Source: Macrostomum hystrix (taxonomy: Eukaryota; Platyhelminthes; Macrostomidae). From it: DNA of 64,000 nt. The stretch spans positions 22,373,501 to 22,437,500 of the forward strand of contig CATNEN010000001.1 of NCBI GenBank assembly GCA_950097015.1. The letters are read 5' to 3'. Below are positions 1 through 12,899 of the stretch, piece after piece (position 1 is the stretch's first letter; every line of letters starts with the position of its first letter). The notes under the pieces are model-generated. The model searched no databases, had not been told where the DNA came from, and saw nothing but the letters and a program-made list of their open reading frames with translations. The translations under genes were made by a program, and so were the position numbers.

Positions 1-1530
1 GAGACACGGGAGAGATGAGACACGGGAGAGATGAGACACAATGCCCATGCCCAATGACGTTAAACCATGATCTCGAAGTCAAATGGTTAAAGGAGTCAAT
101 TTTTTTAAGCAAACACATAAAACACGAGGATATATTTATGCATAACACTGACACCAGATCCGTGCAATGGCTAAATTTATATTTGCTTGCGAGTCGGACT
201 CGAGTGTCCAAAAATATAAATCATGCTTTCAAGTAAACAATACGAGACAAACCAAATAATAATAAAATAAATGCAAAATAGTTAATACGTGACTTTTGAA
301 CACAGTCTAGAGCAGGGTTTGGCCCATAGACATTATGGGCCTAGACAGCGGTCTATGGGATTCAGCTCCCCGTTGGGAGCCTGGAAGGCCCCCCTAAGGG
401 CGGACTTGGCCCAACACAGCCTAAACAGGAGGATGGGGAGTTGGATGGGATAGCGATCTCTGCGCGGACTCCCAACTGGGCGCGCCTAGGAGAATTTCGA
501 CAGTTTCATGTAAACACAAAATCTTTAACTTCAGCATATTTGCCGTGCCAGGAAGCCGACTGCCCCCCATTCAACCCGCTGAAGACATTCAATGATTTGG
601 AACTAGCGACATTCTTTTCTAAATAGAAATATTTCAGAAATTTTGAAACACTCTTCAAATCGTGCGCCTTCTCCTAAGTTGGCCTCTATTAAATTACTAA
701 GAGCTGCTCTCTGCCTACTTTCAATCTTCATTGGTGGCATTCTGAAGTCTACTCCATCCACATGTGACTTGAAATGGGAGATTTCTGACTGCTACCACAC
801 TCTGTATTACTCCCCTCTCTACCTCCCTCTCCCCTTTCTCTCCCTCTCTCCCTGTCTCTAATTAGTTCCAAAAATGTACTACCTGGACCAATATGATATA
901 TAGGCATGGCTGCCGCATTGATGCGTGAATTATCTTAATCCTCCTAATCATTATCTAAGCTCTGAATTCGTCGATTGAAATTTTTATAGGAAGCTAATTT
1001 TCTCAGGAGTTAGTGACCACAAGAATAAGTTTGGCATTTTCAAAATTGCACAAAAACGAGCATTAGAATGTCAGAAAGTTATCTCCAACTGTGCTATTCA
1101 CAGAATTGCAGATAATCAAGATTAGATAGCGGACTCGGCCTCCTAATCTTCTGCATGCTCCGAGCTCTGTCCTACAAAAGGTCAAAGCAGATAAAAAATG
1201 ATTAGTTTAAATATCTGCGGGAGGCATTTGACAACCACGCAACAGGGGGTGTATGCGGAGGGGGGTGCTGTGGCGGTTGGCTTGACATCCCATTGTCACC
1301 TGTTCACAGCACATTGGTAATGGGATCTTTGTTGTGCAAATTTAAAAAAGGCACACTAAAGCTAAACAAAAGACCTCTACAGGCTTAACACTTTACCTTG
1401 TCTATGTATATTGGCGTGTATGTCTATTGTGCAACAGGCCAAGAATTGCATGACCACTTCATTCTGGTTTTGTGTTCCACTCGAACCGCAAACTCCGCTG
1501 TTGCGCTTGCTTTGATAAATAATTATTGTT
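1..1530. other. AT-rich intergenic DNA, no gene recognised
   Basis: No open frame here has a recognisable domain or coding-like composition; the few short frames are interrupted and low in information. A short palindromic motif (GGCCCATA, 5-nt spacer, TATGGGCC) lies near 318-338, and a C/T-rich run occupies about 808-860. Nothing else is supported. Confidence 0.6.
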
Positions 1531-2938
1531 GTCTGTCTCTGGCTGCCGTCTCTCTCTCTGTCTGTCTTTGGCTGCCGTCTCTCTCTCTGTCTGTCTGTCT
1601 CTGGCTGCCGTCTCTCTCTCTGTCTGTCTCTGGCTGCCGTCTCTCTCTCTGTCTGTCTTTGGCTGCCGTCTCTCTCTCTGTCTGTCTGTCTCTGGCTGCC
1701 GTCTCTCTCTCTCTGTCTGTCTCTGGCTGCCGTCTCTCTCTCTCTGTCTGTCTCTGGCTGCCGTCTCTCTCTGTCTGTCTGTCTCTGGCTGCCGTCTCTC
1801 TCTGTCTGTCTGTCTCTGGCTGCCGTCTCTCTCTGTCTGTCTGTCTCTGGCTGCCGTCTCTCTCTCTCTGTCTGTCTCTGGCTGCCGTCTCTCTCTGTCT
1901 GTCTGTCTCTGGCTGCCGTCTCTCTCTCTCTGTCTGTCTCTGGCTGCCGTCTCTCTCTCTGTCTGTCTGTCTCTGGCTGCCGTCTCTCTCTGTCTGTCTG
2001 TCTCTGGCTGCCGTCTCTCTCTGTCTGTCTGTCTCTGGCTGCCGTCTCTCTCTCTCTGTCTGTCTCTGGCTGCCGTCTCTCTCTCTCTGTCTGTCTCTGG
2101 CTGCCGTCTCTCTCTCTCTGTCTGTCTCTGGCTGCCGTCTCTCTCTGTCTGTCTGTCTCTGGCTGCCGTCTCTCTCTGTCTGTCTGTCTCTGGCTGCCGT
2201 CTCTCTCTGTCTGTCTGTCTCTGGCTGCCGTCTCTCTCTGTCTGTCTGTCTCTGGCTGCCGTCTCTCTCTCTCTGTCTGTCTCTGGCTGCCGTCTCTCTC
2301 TCTGTCTGTCTGTCTCTGGCTGCCGTCTCTCTCTGTCTGTCTGTCTCTGGCTGCCGTCTCTCTCTGTCTGTCTGTCTCTGGCTGCCGTCTCTCTCTCTCT
2401 GTCTGTCTCTGGCTGCCGTCTCTCTCTCTCTGTCTGTCTCTGGCTGCCGTCTCTCTCTCTCTGTCTGTCTCTGGCTGCCGTCTCTCTCTGTCTGTCTGTC
2501 TCTGGCTGCCGTCTCTCTCTGTCTGTCTGTCTCTGGCTGCCGTCTCTCTCTGTCTGTCTGTCTCTGGCTGCCGTCTCTCTCTCTCTGTCTGTCTCTGGCT
2601 GCCGTCTCTCTCTGTCTGTCTGTCTCTGGCTGCCGTCTCTCTCTGTCTGTCTGTCTCTGGCTGCCGTCTCTCTCTGTCTGTCTGTCTCTGGCTGCCGTCT
2701 CTCTCTCTCTGTCTGTCTCTGGCTGCCGTCTCTCTCTGTCTGTCTGTCTCTGGCTGCCATCTCTCTCTGTCTGTCTGTCTCTGGCTGCCGTCTCTCTCTG
2801 TCTGTCTGTCTCTGGCTGCCGTCTCTCTCTGTCTGTCTGTCTCTGGCTGCCGTCTCTCTCTGTCTGTCTGTCTCTGGCTGCCGTCTCTCTCTGTCTGTCT
2901 GTCTCTGGCTGCCGTCTCTCTCTCTCTGTCTGTCTCTT
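1531..2938. repeat. 31-bp pyrimidine-rich minisatellite, about 45 units
   Basis: Tandem copies of a unit made of CTGGCTGCCG followed by a CT/GTCT tract. Two main unit types of the same length differ in how many CT versus GTCT steps they carry. The left edge (about 1531-1690) has units of irregular length and CTTTGG variants, typical of decay at an array margin. Because 31 is not a multiple of three and the unit lacks stops, all three frames stay open on both strands, giving spurious frames near 500 codons. The top strand is almost purely C/T/G, a strong strand asymmetry. Confidence 0.95.
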
Positions 2939-3969
2939 AACAAAAGAATTCAACTTTCTTCAAAAAACGTTTTTTTTCATCAGGTATTCGAGAGACAGGT
3001 TTTCAAGCGTTGGGACTAAAAACAGGTAGTGTTGGGAATGGAGTTCCTACAAAGACTATATTGCAAAGTCTTTGTTCTCAGCTTTCCCCATGCTTTATGG
3101 CGCATGTTTTCCATCCGAATTGGACGCCGAATCCTTGTTAATTTCAATTTCTCTTTCAGGAACAGGGAGCTTGTAATAATCATTAAAGACTTGAAGACTA
3201 GCTATTTGCTGCATTTAATAGACACGATTATTAATGTTTTATGATAATTGTTGCAACTTTTATTGCTAGTGCTGGTGGTGGTCGAGCATTTTTTTACCTT
3301 AACCTGATTGAATTTTGAATTTTGATTATGGTACAAGGACAGGGCAGGCATAACATAACTGTTGTCCTTGTTAAAATTCAGTTTTAAATTTTTCTATATA
3401 GCCTAGGGGAAGGGAGTGTAACAGTATTTTTTTGTTTTGTCGGTCTGATCAAAATCACCGCTAACCACACAGTAGGAAAGGTTTTTCTCTAAAAACATCT
3501 TTGGCACCAAAACGTGTTTAGGATTTTTCGCACATTTCTATCAGTTTTTAATATTCAGCTCTGTGTGGGCGGAGCTGTTGTCGCCCTCAGGGCAGTGTGT
3601 GGTGCCAATGTATTTTTCACAACCGTGAATTCGGCACCCGGCGCAATGTTTGTTGCACATATGATTTCACAAATCTTTATAGAGTTGGATCAGAAGTGTC
3701 AAATCAGAAAGTGTTAAGGTGACAGCATGACCTGCAGGAGTTCGAGTGGGTGGAGTCAAATCTTCGTATATTAGAGCTGATAATTTTGAGGCTGAGGATG
3801 AAGAGGCAGAAATAGAACTTGCCCTGAAGCATCCGGCGCATCACCTTCACTACAAAACCTCATAACGGTGCGCTCAACATTTTCGTCTGAGTTCTCTTTA
3901 CAGTTAATTTGTCTTGCTAAAAATGACAGGCTTGTCTAAATATTTCGACAGATAAATTTCCCTGAATTC
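2939..3969. other. Intergenic DNA, nothing recognised
   Basis: AT-rich sequence between two minisatellites. Short frames at 3029-3244 and 3514-3717 show no domain, no splice context and no coding bias, so I do not call them genes. Confidence 0.55.
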
Positions 3970-4345
3970 CCTGAAGGACAGGAGTGATGCTCCCTGAGGG
4001 ACAGGAGTGATGGTCCCTGAAGGACAGGAGTGATGGTCCCTGAAGGACAGGAGTGATGGTCCCTGATGGACAGGAGTGATGGTCCCTGAAGGACAGGAGT
4101 GATGTTCCCTGATGGACAGGAGTGATGGTCCCTGAAGGACAGGAGTGATGGTCCCTGAAGGACAGGAGTGATGGTCCCTGAAGGACAGGAGTGATGGTCC
4201 CTGAAGGACAGGAGTGATGGTCCCTTAAGGTCAGAAGTACTTGTACCTGTAGGACAGGAGTGATAGTCCCTGAAGGTCAGAAGTGATTGTCCCTGAAGGT
4301 CAGAAGCGCCGGTTCCTGAAGGTCAGAAGTGCTGGTCCATGAAGG
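3970..4345. repeat. 23-bp minisatellite
   Basis: About 16 tandem copies of a unit containing GGACAGGAGTGATGGTCC followed by CTGAA. Units are nearly identical up to about 4220 and then degrade (GGTCAGAAGTG variants) toward 4345, so the array is homogenised at one end and decaying at the other. Confidence 0.93.
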
Positions 4346-4986
4346 CCAAATGTTTCGGCCGAACGCAGAACAAAAATAAACTGTTAGAGACCTTCCAAGA
4401 TTGCCGGAACCAGACTCATTCTCACAGACTGCTCATAAATCGAGCTAAAGACTCTCCTCCTCCTGTTTCCTGCGAACATCCTTAGCACGCACAGCTTTTT
4501 ATTCTCCAATTTCCCAACCCACTTCTCGATCCCCTTAACAACGCCTGCTCAAATTGAAGAGAATTTCAGAGGCCCCTGATACCATCATCATCGACATCAG
4601 GCGGGTGCAAGGGGTGGCACCCGGCTGTGTGTTCCAGGAAACCAACAAGAGAGACAAGGACTAGCCGCACGGCTCATTTTATAAATTTATCCCTTTTCAA
4701 ATAGGCCGCGGCTCGCCTGATTTTCGGTGGCGATAAGGCGCCAAGGGCTATGGTGGAAATGAGGAGGGGAGTGCAGCATGTGTTGGCGCTTTGTGGGGCC
4801 ATTTCGGTCGAGATAGGGATCTGGGAGAATTCTCAGTGTCTAACAAGACCCGGCGACATTTCCAAGGCTCACAAAAGGGAAGACAAAAACTCGAACTCAA
4901 GCAGCTAGATTCGTGTGTGAAGTTGGAAAACTCGACGAAAATTCTATTCTAAACATTTTCAGTCTCACTTTAAATATCGGGAGAGA
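4346..4986. other. Intergenic DNA, nothing recognised
   Basis: Mixed-composition spacer between two arrays. No supported frame, RNA gene or repeat. Confidence 0.5.
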
Positions 4987-5690
4987 TTGAAGGGGAAGCA
5001 AAAGGAGAATGGCGGGAAGGAAGGGGAGAATGGCGGGAAGGAAGGGGAGAATGGCGGGAAGGAAGGGGAGAATGGCGGGAAGGAAGGAGAGAATGGCGCG
5101 AGGGAAGGGGAGAATGGCGCGAGGGAAGGGGAGAATGGCGCGAGGGAAGGGGAGAATGGCGGGAAGGAAGGGGAGAATGGCCCGAGGGAAGGGGAGAATG
5201 GCGCGAGGGAAGGGGAGAATGGCGGGAAGGAAGGGGAGAATGGCGGGAAGGAAGGAGAGAATGGCGCGAGGGAAGGGGAGAATGGCGCGAGGGAAGGGGA
5301 GAATGGCGCGAGGGAAGGGGAGAATGGCGGGAAGGAAGGGGAGAATGGCCCGAGGGAAGGGGAGAATGGCGCGAGAGAAGGGGAAAATGGCGCGAGGTAA
5401 GGTGAGAATGGTGGGAAGGAAGGGGAGAATGGCGGGAAGGAAGGGGAGAATGGCGGGAAGGAAGGGGAGAATGGCGGGAAGGAAGGGGAGAATGGCTGGA
5501 AGGATGGGGAGAATGGTGGGAAGGAAGGGGAGAATGGCGGGAAGGAAGGGGAGAATGGCGGGAAGGAAGGGGAGAATGGCGGGAAGGAAGGGGAGAATGG
5601 CGGGAAGGAAGGGGAGAATGGCGGGAAGGAAGGGGAGAATGGCGGGAAGGAAGGGGAGAATGGTGGGATGGAAGGGGAGAAAGAGAAAAA
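4987..5690. repeat. 21-bp purine-rich minisatellite
   Basis: About 33 tandem copies of GAATGGCGGGAAGGAAGGGGA-like units, with interspersed GCGCGAGGG and GCCCGAGGG variants in the left half (5090-5395) and more uniform GCGGGAAGG units in the right half. The 21-bp period keeps one frame in register, so long repetitive frames (MAGRKGR-type on +, HSPLPSR-type on -) appear; they have no non-repeat domain and I regard them as non-coding. Confidence 0.95.
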
Positions 5691-6688
5691 CTTACGCAGG
5701 TGGAAGGGCAGGGAGAGTGCCTCATTGCTGATAAGGAGAGCATGTTGGTTTTTGCATTATTTAACAGGCCACGTTGAGACAATCGGTGAAAAACCTGCCG
5801 AAAATAACTACCCACAACAAGAGATTATGGGAATAATCTCCCGAATTTGATTAATTACATTTTTTCGACCATCGTCAAGTCCAAATATTGTTACCTATAG
5901 TTGAGATCCGGGTATTAGCATTGTGTGGTGGAGGATCGCAAAAATTTTGATGGCATTTAAAACAGGCACAAAGACGCGGCGGCGAATGAGGGATAATATT
6001 GTTGGTTGTTGATGAGGGGCTGTGTTGTGTGCTGTGTGCTGATCGCCCAGCCTGATTAGCACAGGGAATGGGGTCCACAGTCAGTCAGTAGCCGCGTCTA
6101 TCTCGTGGTTTGACATTTGATATTTAGTCTGTGCTCATTGCTCAAATAGCAAAGCACAATACTTCGAGTCGGGCCCGACCAAGACTTTACAAGAATTTGA
6201 GCGTGTTTCGTGTTTATCCCAATAGTTCAATTGCCGCTTCCGCACAATTGCTCACTGCAAATGTTTAAGAGTGGAGAGACAGAATTGCTAGACTTTTAAC
6301 CAACATCCACTTTACAAGAGGTCCAAGCCGTTCATCGATCAATGCTAGGCTTGAAAAAAGGCCTTGAAGGTGATTTGAGAACAAAAAAATGTGGACTGAA
6401 AATTTGAGCACAGGTATGCCCTGTTCATTCTGGGTGTAGCCTCGCCCGCAACCCTTTGATTCTTATCAGCACATTGTCCTCCTTTTGTCTAGAGAGATCG
6501 TCTTTGTTGAGCCTTTGAGACGCCTAATTAGTGACGCAAGCTTTTGCGCTAGCAAAATTTTAGCTGCCGTTGCCTCACCTGTCACTGCCTCATGTCAGTC
6601 AGGTCAGAACTGCACCCGGAATCCCCTATGGCATAACGAATTGGGAAAACGGATAATAGTCCGTCATTATCCTAGATGGGTGAACTGA
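5691..6688. other. Intergenic DNA, nothing recognised
   Basis: Unique sequence without a supported coding region. Short frames on both strands lack domains, conserved motifs or splice context. Confidence 0.5.
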
Positions 6689-7812
6689 GAGTGACAATCT
6701 TTGACTTAGGGTGAACGGAGAGTGAGAGAGCAAGAGTGACAGTCGCACAGAGAGAGAGAGTGACAGTCGCACAGAGAGAGAGTGACAGTCGCACACAGAG
6801 AGAGTGACAGTCGCACAGAGAGAGAGAGTGACAGTCGCACACAGACAGAGTGACAGTCGCACACAGAGAGAGTGACAGTCGCACAGAGAGAGAGAGTGAC
6901 AGTCGCACACAGACAGAGTGACAGTCGCACACAGAGAGAGTGACAGTCGCACACAGAGAGAGTGACAGTCACAGAGAGAGTGACAGTCACAGAGAGAGTG
7001 ACAGTCGCACAGAGAGAGAGAGTGACAGTCGCACACAGACAGAGTGACAGTCGCACAGAGAGAGAGAGTGACAGTCACACACAGAGAGAGAGTGACAGTC
7101 ACAGAGAGAGAGTGACAGTCACAGAGAGAGTGACAGTCACAGAGAGAGTGGCAGTCACAGAGAGAGTGACAGTCACAGAGAGAGTGACAGTCACAGAGAG
7201 AGTGACAGTCACAGAGAGAGTGACAGTCGCACAGAGAGAGAGAGTGACAGTCGCACACAGACAGAGTGACAGTCGCACAGAGAGAGAGAGAGTGACAGTC
7301 ACAGAGAGAGTGACAGTCACAGAGAGAGTGACAGTCACAGAGAGAGTGACAGTCACAGAGAGAGTGACAGTCACAGAGAGAGAGCGACAGTCACAGAGAG
7401 AGTGACAGTCACAGAGAGAGTGACAGTCACACAGAGAGAGTGACAGTCGCACACAGACAGAGTGACAGTCGCACAGAGAGTGACAGTCACAGAGAGAGAG
7501 TGACAGTCGCACAGAGAGTGACAGTCACAGAGAGAGAGTGACAGTCACAGAGAGAGTGACAGTCACAGAGAGAGTGACAGTCACAGAGAGAGTGACAGTC
7601 ACAGAGAGAGTGACAGTCACAGAGAGAGTGACAGTCACAGAGAGAGTGACAGTCACAGAGAGAGTGACAGTCACAGAGAGAGTGACAGTCACAGAGAGAG
7701 TGACAGTCACAGAGAGAGTGACAGTCACAGAGAGAGTGACAGTCACAGAGAGAGTGACAGTCACAGAGAGAGTGACAGTCACAGAGAGAGTGACAGTCAC
7801 AGAGACGGTGAC
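6689..7812. repeat. 18-bp minisatellite with longer left-hand variants
   Basis: The right part (about 7525-7805) is a very regular 18-bp repeat, GTGACAGTCACAGAGAGA. The left part mixes this with longer units containing GTCGCACAGAGAGAGA and GTCGCACACAGACAGA. The most homogeneous block is at the right end. Period 18 yields a false hexapeptide-repeat frame (TVTERV on +, CDCHSL on -). Confidence 0.95.
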
Positions 7813-10800
7813 AGCTGGTCGGGCCTTTTCTGACTATTTTTAACACACTAGCCAATCATTCTGTGTGTCGATCAGACTTCATCAATACACTGTTATCCTA
7901 TTTAACATTTCTTACCTGCCTGTGTTGGACCTATAACAGAAGCAATAAACAATGTCGTAATAATTTATATCTTTCGACAAATGATTTTCTTGACTACTGA
8001 GCTAAACCATTGCTTCCCTCTTTTCGCAACTTCCGTGTTTGCTTTTTTTCTTCGAAGCAGGAAATCAGAGCGAACTGATAGACATCTACTCCCTTTCATA
8101 TGCAGAGTGCCTTGGAGGAAATCCTTTGCACCCACTGAGAAGCTTCTTAAAGAATAAATACAATAATTTACTCCCATATTCTGTGTGTAGGGCTAGTTTG
8201 GTTAGCAACTAAATATTATATCCTATTATAATATAACTTATAGCAGCCTTCACAGTCGCTAAGACAGTCGGTTCACTAACTTTAACAAATGTAGGGGAAT
8301 ATTTTTCTCTGCGGTCACTTGATATCGATGGCTCCTCGGCAATAAATAATAAAACAAGAAGAAAAGACAAAGGTTTTGGGATCTTGGGGGATAGAATCCT
8401 ATTTTTTTAACTACATGACATATAGCTAGATTCCTTAGTATCTGCACAAAGCCAAACACTTGCTTGACAAAATCAATCGAAACCTATAGTGCGCGCATGG
8501 GATCATATAACTGCCGCTTCCCATGCACCCGTCGAAGCATTTTCTGCCCTAGCAACCAGCTAGTGTCACAGGAGTTCTAGGAACCCAGAACCGCGACCCA
8601 GTTTTCTGACTTTACTGTGAAATATATCATTTGTTTAAGAAAATTCCCAGGTAAGAATTAAGACAATTCATAGGATTGATTTTGGCCTCAATACATCTCA
8701 ATTAGGCTTGGTAACATAGGCCGGGTGATGGCAACACCTGTTCCTCTGCTGCACTGCAGGTGAAATGTTGCTTTTAGCAAGCCCGTATGGATAGAACTGT
8801 TCGACTTGAACCGTTTGCGCAACGCCATCCGCAGGGCCGGAACTCGGTACAGAATCCCCCTTCACTGCTTTGCTTCTGATCTTTCACTCTGCAGCTCCTT
8901 GACAGGAAGCAACACCCACCCCCAACCCCCTGTGACAGAGTCCAGAACTGCTGTCAGAAGCAGCCGCTGAACACTGCTGGGAGCTGTTGCTAACCGGAAT
9001 AGCTTGGTCCATTCAGTAGAATATCATAATGCTTGGGCTTGTCTGCTATTCAGCCTGCTTAGAAAAACGATACACTATATGGGCCGCTGATGCTATAAGG
9101 GAAGGGTCAGCAACAAGGGGCGAAATTCCCACGGCCTTAACTAATACAGATCCCTCCTGTATAAGAGTCCAGAGAAATGCCGCGAAATCACTGCCCCTCA
9201 TTTGTCACAGTGCTAGTCAAGCTTCACTGCCTTCACTTCATAAGGAAACCGGTTTAATGAGCTCAATCATTGGATAAAGATTTTTAATGCCATGAAAATC
9301 GTCTAAAATGCCATTTTGTAGTCAACAGAATGGAGGATGAAAATCACTGCCAATTGCTTTCCATGCTCCGACTTTTAATTCCTCTCTTGGTTGGAACGCC
9401 CCCTCTGCAGAGCACACTTTGACAGTTGACAACGGGGGCCACTGTCATTATGGGGCTGGCAACCTTTTCAAGTTTTGCTTGGAGTCTTGGATGCTCACGT
9501 TTGTCAGTCATGCGCCACTGAATTAGGAATAAAAGATCTTGGTGTAGGCCTTTGATCGCATAATTCAAGACACGCTGAGTACATGCAGCCACGCCTACCA
9601 ACAAATATCTGCAGGGGGTGTGCAAGTCTCTCCTCTTGACTGGTAAACTGTTGATATTTGACAACACCGCGATGCTTTTTGAAGCTTTACCGATTCCTTA
9701 TGTCAATTATGTAATACTAAATATATCCCATGCCGTAGCTCTGGCAGGCCAGGATTTTGCCATATAGTTAAGTAACCACATAGGAAAATTTTCGCTATAT
9801 AAAAGGATATCATCATGTCATTTATGTAGTCATTGAATTATAAATTATCACGGTGAATCGTTGATATGGGCCCTGACAAGGTTTAGGCAAGCCATGAATT
9901 ACAGAAACTATTTTGTTAAGCAGCGCTTAATTTTTATATTTACTTAATAATGATTTATTTACCTAGATAAATGAAATATTATTCCATTCCACGTGTTCAC
10001 TAGTAGATACTACGTACAGTAGCGAGTATGTATGCAAGGACAACTTAAGTAGATATACGTTACATGAGTAGTCCTTGTATGTCGAAACCAAATATCTCTG
10101 GTATGAGCGATAAAATCTTAATGCGTACGAACTGATTTTCTTTTAACAAAGAAGTAGATTTATGCAGCTGTCGATCTAATAAAAAGTGTTTGATGATGCA
10201 TGGTGCATGATGCGTGAAGTAGCGTCTTCAACTAGCGATGTACACTACTGATTGAGGGCAAGGAGCGTACAGTACTATTCACAAGCAACCAACCGAAAAT
10301 AATTTCTTAGCGCAGTAACAATTTAATTGCAAGGACTACTACACGCAGACGTTACGTACACGTTGACTACTAAAGTACTAATATGACATTTTACTTTAGT
10401 AGTACTTGATTTCATGTAAAAGAATTTAGCATATGAAAAATAGTGATTTTATCCATCATTTTCTGGTTGCAAAAACTGCAGGCAAGTTAAATCACATGAA
10501 TCATACATACAAAGACGCGCAATTTATGTTCGCCTATTTATGTTTGCTACTGTATGTACGTACGCTTGAATGAAAATCTAACCCAAAAGGGCCACCAGGT
10601 AGTATACCATTGTCATATGTCATCAACGGCTTGCTAATAGAAAAGACACGCACGTTAAGACGATCTTTTGGCGCTTTTTAAAAAATCACTAAAATTTTTA
10701 GAAACGAAGTCCTTCTAAGAACTTATTAGCTTTTTCTTCTTTGGTATTCGTGTTCAAACAAAATAATAATTATGGCTGTCTTAGCGTTGTTTAGCAATAT

Positions 10801-12328
10801 CTGTCCTATTCCTGGGTATGAATAATTATAGAATTATTATTATCTCCTTAATTTCCTTAGAAATATAATTAGATTGCTAATAAAATAATTATTGCATTTT
10901 ATACTGTTATTATATTTAATAATATTTTAGCTTAATACTATTATCTACAAATGATTGTGAACAAAAAAGAAAGGTAGAAGTATATTAATTTAGTCATTGC
11001 TAGGAATTCCAGAATTCCGAATTTTAGGAATTCCAGTTCCAGGTGATTTTAAATGTCTGCTTTAAATTTAAATGAGTTGACCCTGAAGCATTTTAAATTT
11101 TATTTTTCAGTAAGCCTATTTTTTAAATCAACTTATTTTTAAATCCCATTATAGTCGCTAGGCCATACTGCCGATCATGTCAATTGACACAAGTATCAAC
11201 CAGCATTTTTTGCAAGCCAAATACTAGCCATGCAGATACATAAAATTAAATGCCACTTTTTTACTTTCTACACAATGAAAATCAATTATTAATCAATTAT
11301 TATCACTTAATTAGCCCTATGAGCCATAGCCCTCTTTATTTTGAGTCAGTTTGTCAGTTCAAAATTGATTTACAAAATATATTTTGTCCTTGGGCTTCTC
11401 TCTATTAATGATGTTAACCAAGATTAAGAATGTTTTTAATAGTTCCTAATAGTCATACATGTGCAACCTCCCAAATCTTAGCCGGCCGTGCGACTTAGTT
11501 TTTGCTCTATTTACGACTTAGTTTGCTCTCATTTGCGACTTAGTTCGTTTCATTGCTCTATTTATGACTTAGTTTGCTCTCATTTGCTCTCTTTTTCTCT
11601 CCCCTTTTCCTTTTCTTCACGCCTTCCTTTTTTGTCCCTTGGTCCCCCTTTGATTTTTTTGCACTTGGTCGATTGGTTTTTGCGACTTACCTTGCTTGAC
11701 CCTTGTTTCACCCAGCCGGTTCAGCCGGGTCGGCCGGGTGTTGCGCATGTATGCTAATAGTAATACAAAATCTTCATTATAGTGTTTTTCTTAAAATAAT
11801 TCTTGATTATTCTATGTATCTTTTATATTACTTTTGAGTTAGCAGTTAGAGGGTATTCTAGGTTTTTGTATAGGCCTACTGATTGGCCAAAAAGTTTTCT
11901 GGAATGCATGTAGCTGCTTATAACATTCTAAGCAATCCCTTCCTTTTATCTTTGTATTATTGTCTCACATTCTCTCCTCAAACAAATGAGTCTTTATTTA
12001 GTACTGAATTTATCATCTTAATAGAACTGATAAATTCTAAGTAGGCTCAAATGGCAACTGGTTCGTTTCTGTCTCTCTTTTTGCATCTGCTTGTGTATTT
12101 TTTGTCATTTTAACTGCCACCTCACTTTATTAAAAACTAAAATTTCTTGAATACAAATATTTGCACCTAAAAGTTAAATTACAACAAATTTAAATAAAAA
12201 AAACCAGCATGTAGGCTTTTAGAGGCTGAAAGAATTTCAAAGAACTTACTATCTGCATATAACAAGCCATTTAGCCTAAACACAAACAATTCCAGGGCTA
12301 GGTGCAGGGCTAGCCATCTAAACTCGCA
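7813..12328. other. 4.5-kb AT-rich gene desert
   Basis: No coding region is supported. Between about 9900 and 11400 the DNA is very AT-rich with many TACGTA/AGTACT palindromes and hairpins (see findings). At about 11486-11600 a roughly 50-bp segment containing GACTTAGTTTGCTCTCATTTG is duplicated in tandem. Frames at 9029-9277, 9344-9667 and 11488-11757 are short, low-complexity or without homology that I can recognise. Confidence 0.55.
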
Positions 12329-12867
12329 ATGCGCACTCACAAGCTGGGCGCATTCACATTCTACTCGCGTCAGCATCAGGGCGACGAGTGCGGCAGCGAC
12401 GGCCTCCCATTGACGCCAAACTCTGTGAAGATTGTTGGCAGATTTCACGCTATGAAAGAGTCCCTCAGCCATCCCGGACTCTGTCGCTATCTGGACATTG
12501 TCCGGTGCAAGGACGAGCAGCTCATTGTGGTGTCCGAGCTGACTAAAAGGCCGCTGCTTGAGTGCCTGGACAGCTTGTCACTGGCTCAGAGAGTTCAGGT
12601 GTGCTTTGTGTCTGCTTTTCAGTTTGAGCATCTCGACTGTAGCATTGATGTGTGATTCTTTCATTTGATCCCATCATTGGAATTCATCATCCCCAACGCC
12701 ACCCCCTTAACCAGATCCTGCGCGAGGTAGCAGACGCCCTGGCCTACCTGCACAGTAGATCCATTGTGTGCGCTCGCGTATCGGCCGCCTGCATCTTCCT
12801 AGACGAATTGTCGGCTGACGAGCCGAAATTGTCCAACAGCAATCATCGCAGCAGATCTGGGGACGTC

Positions 12868-12899
<32 letters not shown>

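Noticed and set aside
1398-3029. Long frames of about 480-540 codons on both strands over the 31-bp array
   Set aside because: They consist almost entirely of repeat-encoded peptides in every frame, have no unique domain, and arise because the unit has no stop.
4970-5815. Repetitive frames over the 21-bp array (281 and 240 codons)
   Set aside because: Simple repeat translation only; no splice context or unique sequence.
6626-7855. CDCHSL- and TVTERV-type repeat frames, which look like Cys/His zinc-binding repeats
   Set aside because: The Cys/His pattern is a by-product of the 18-bp unit; several shifted frames on both strands are equally open.
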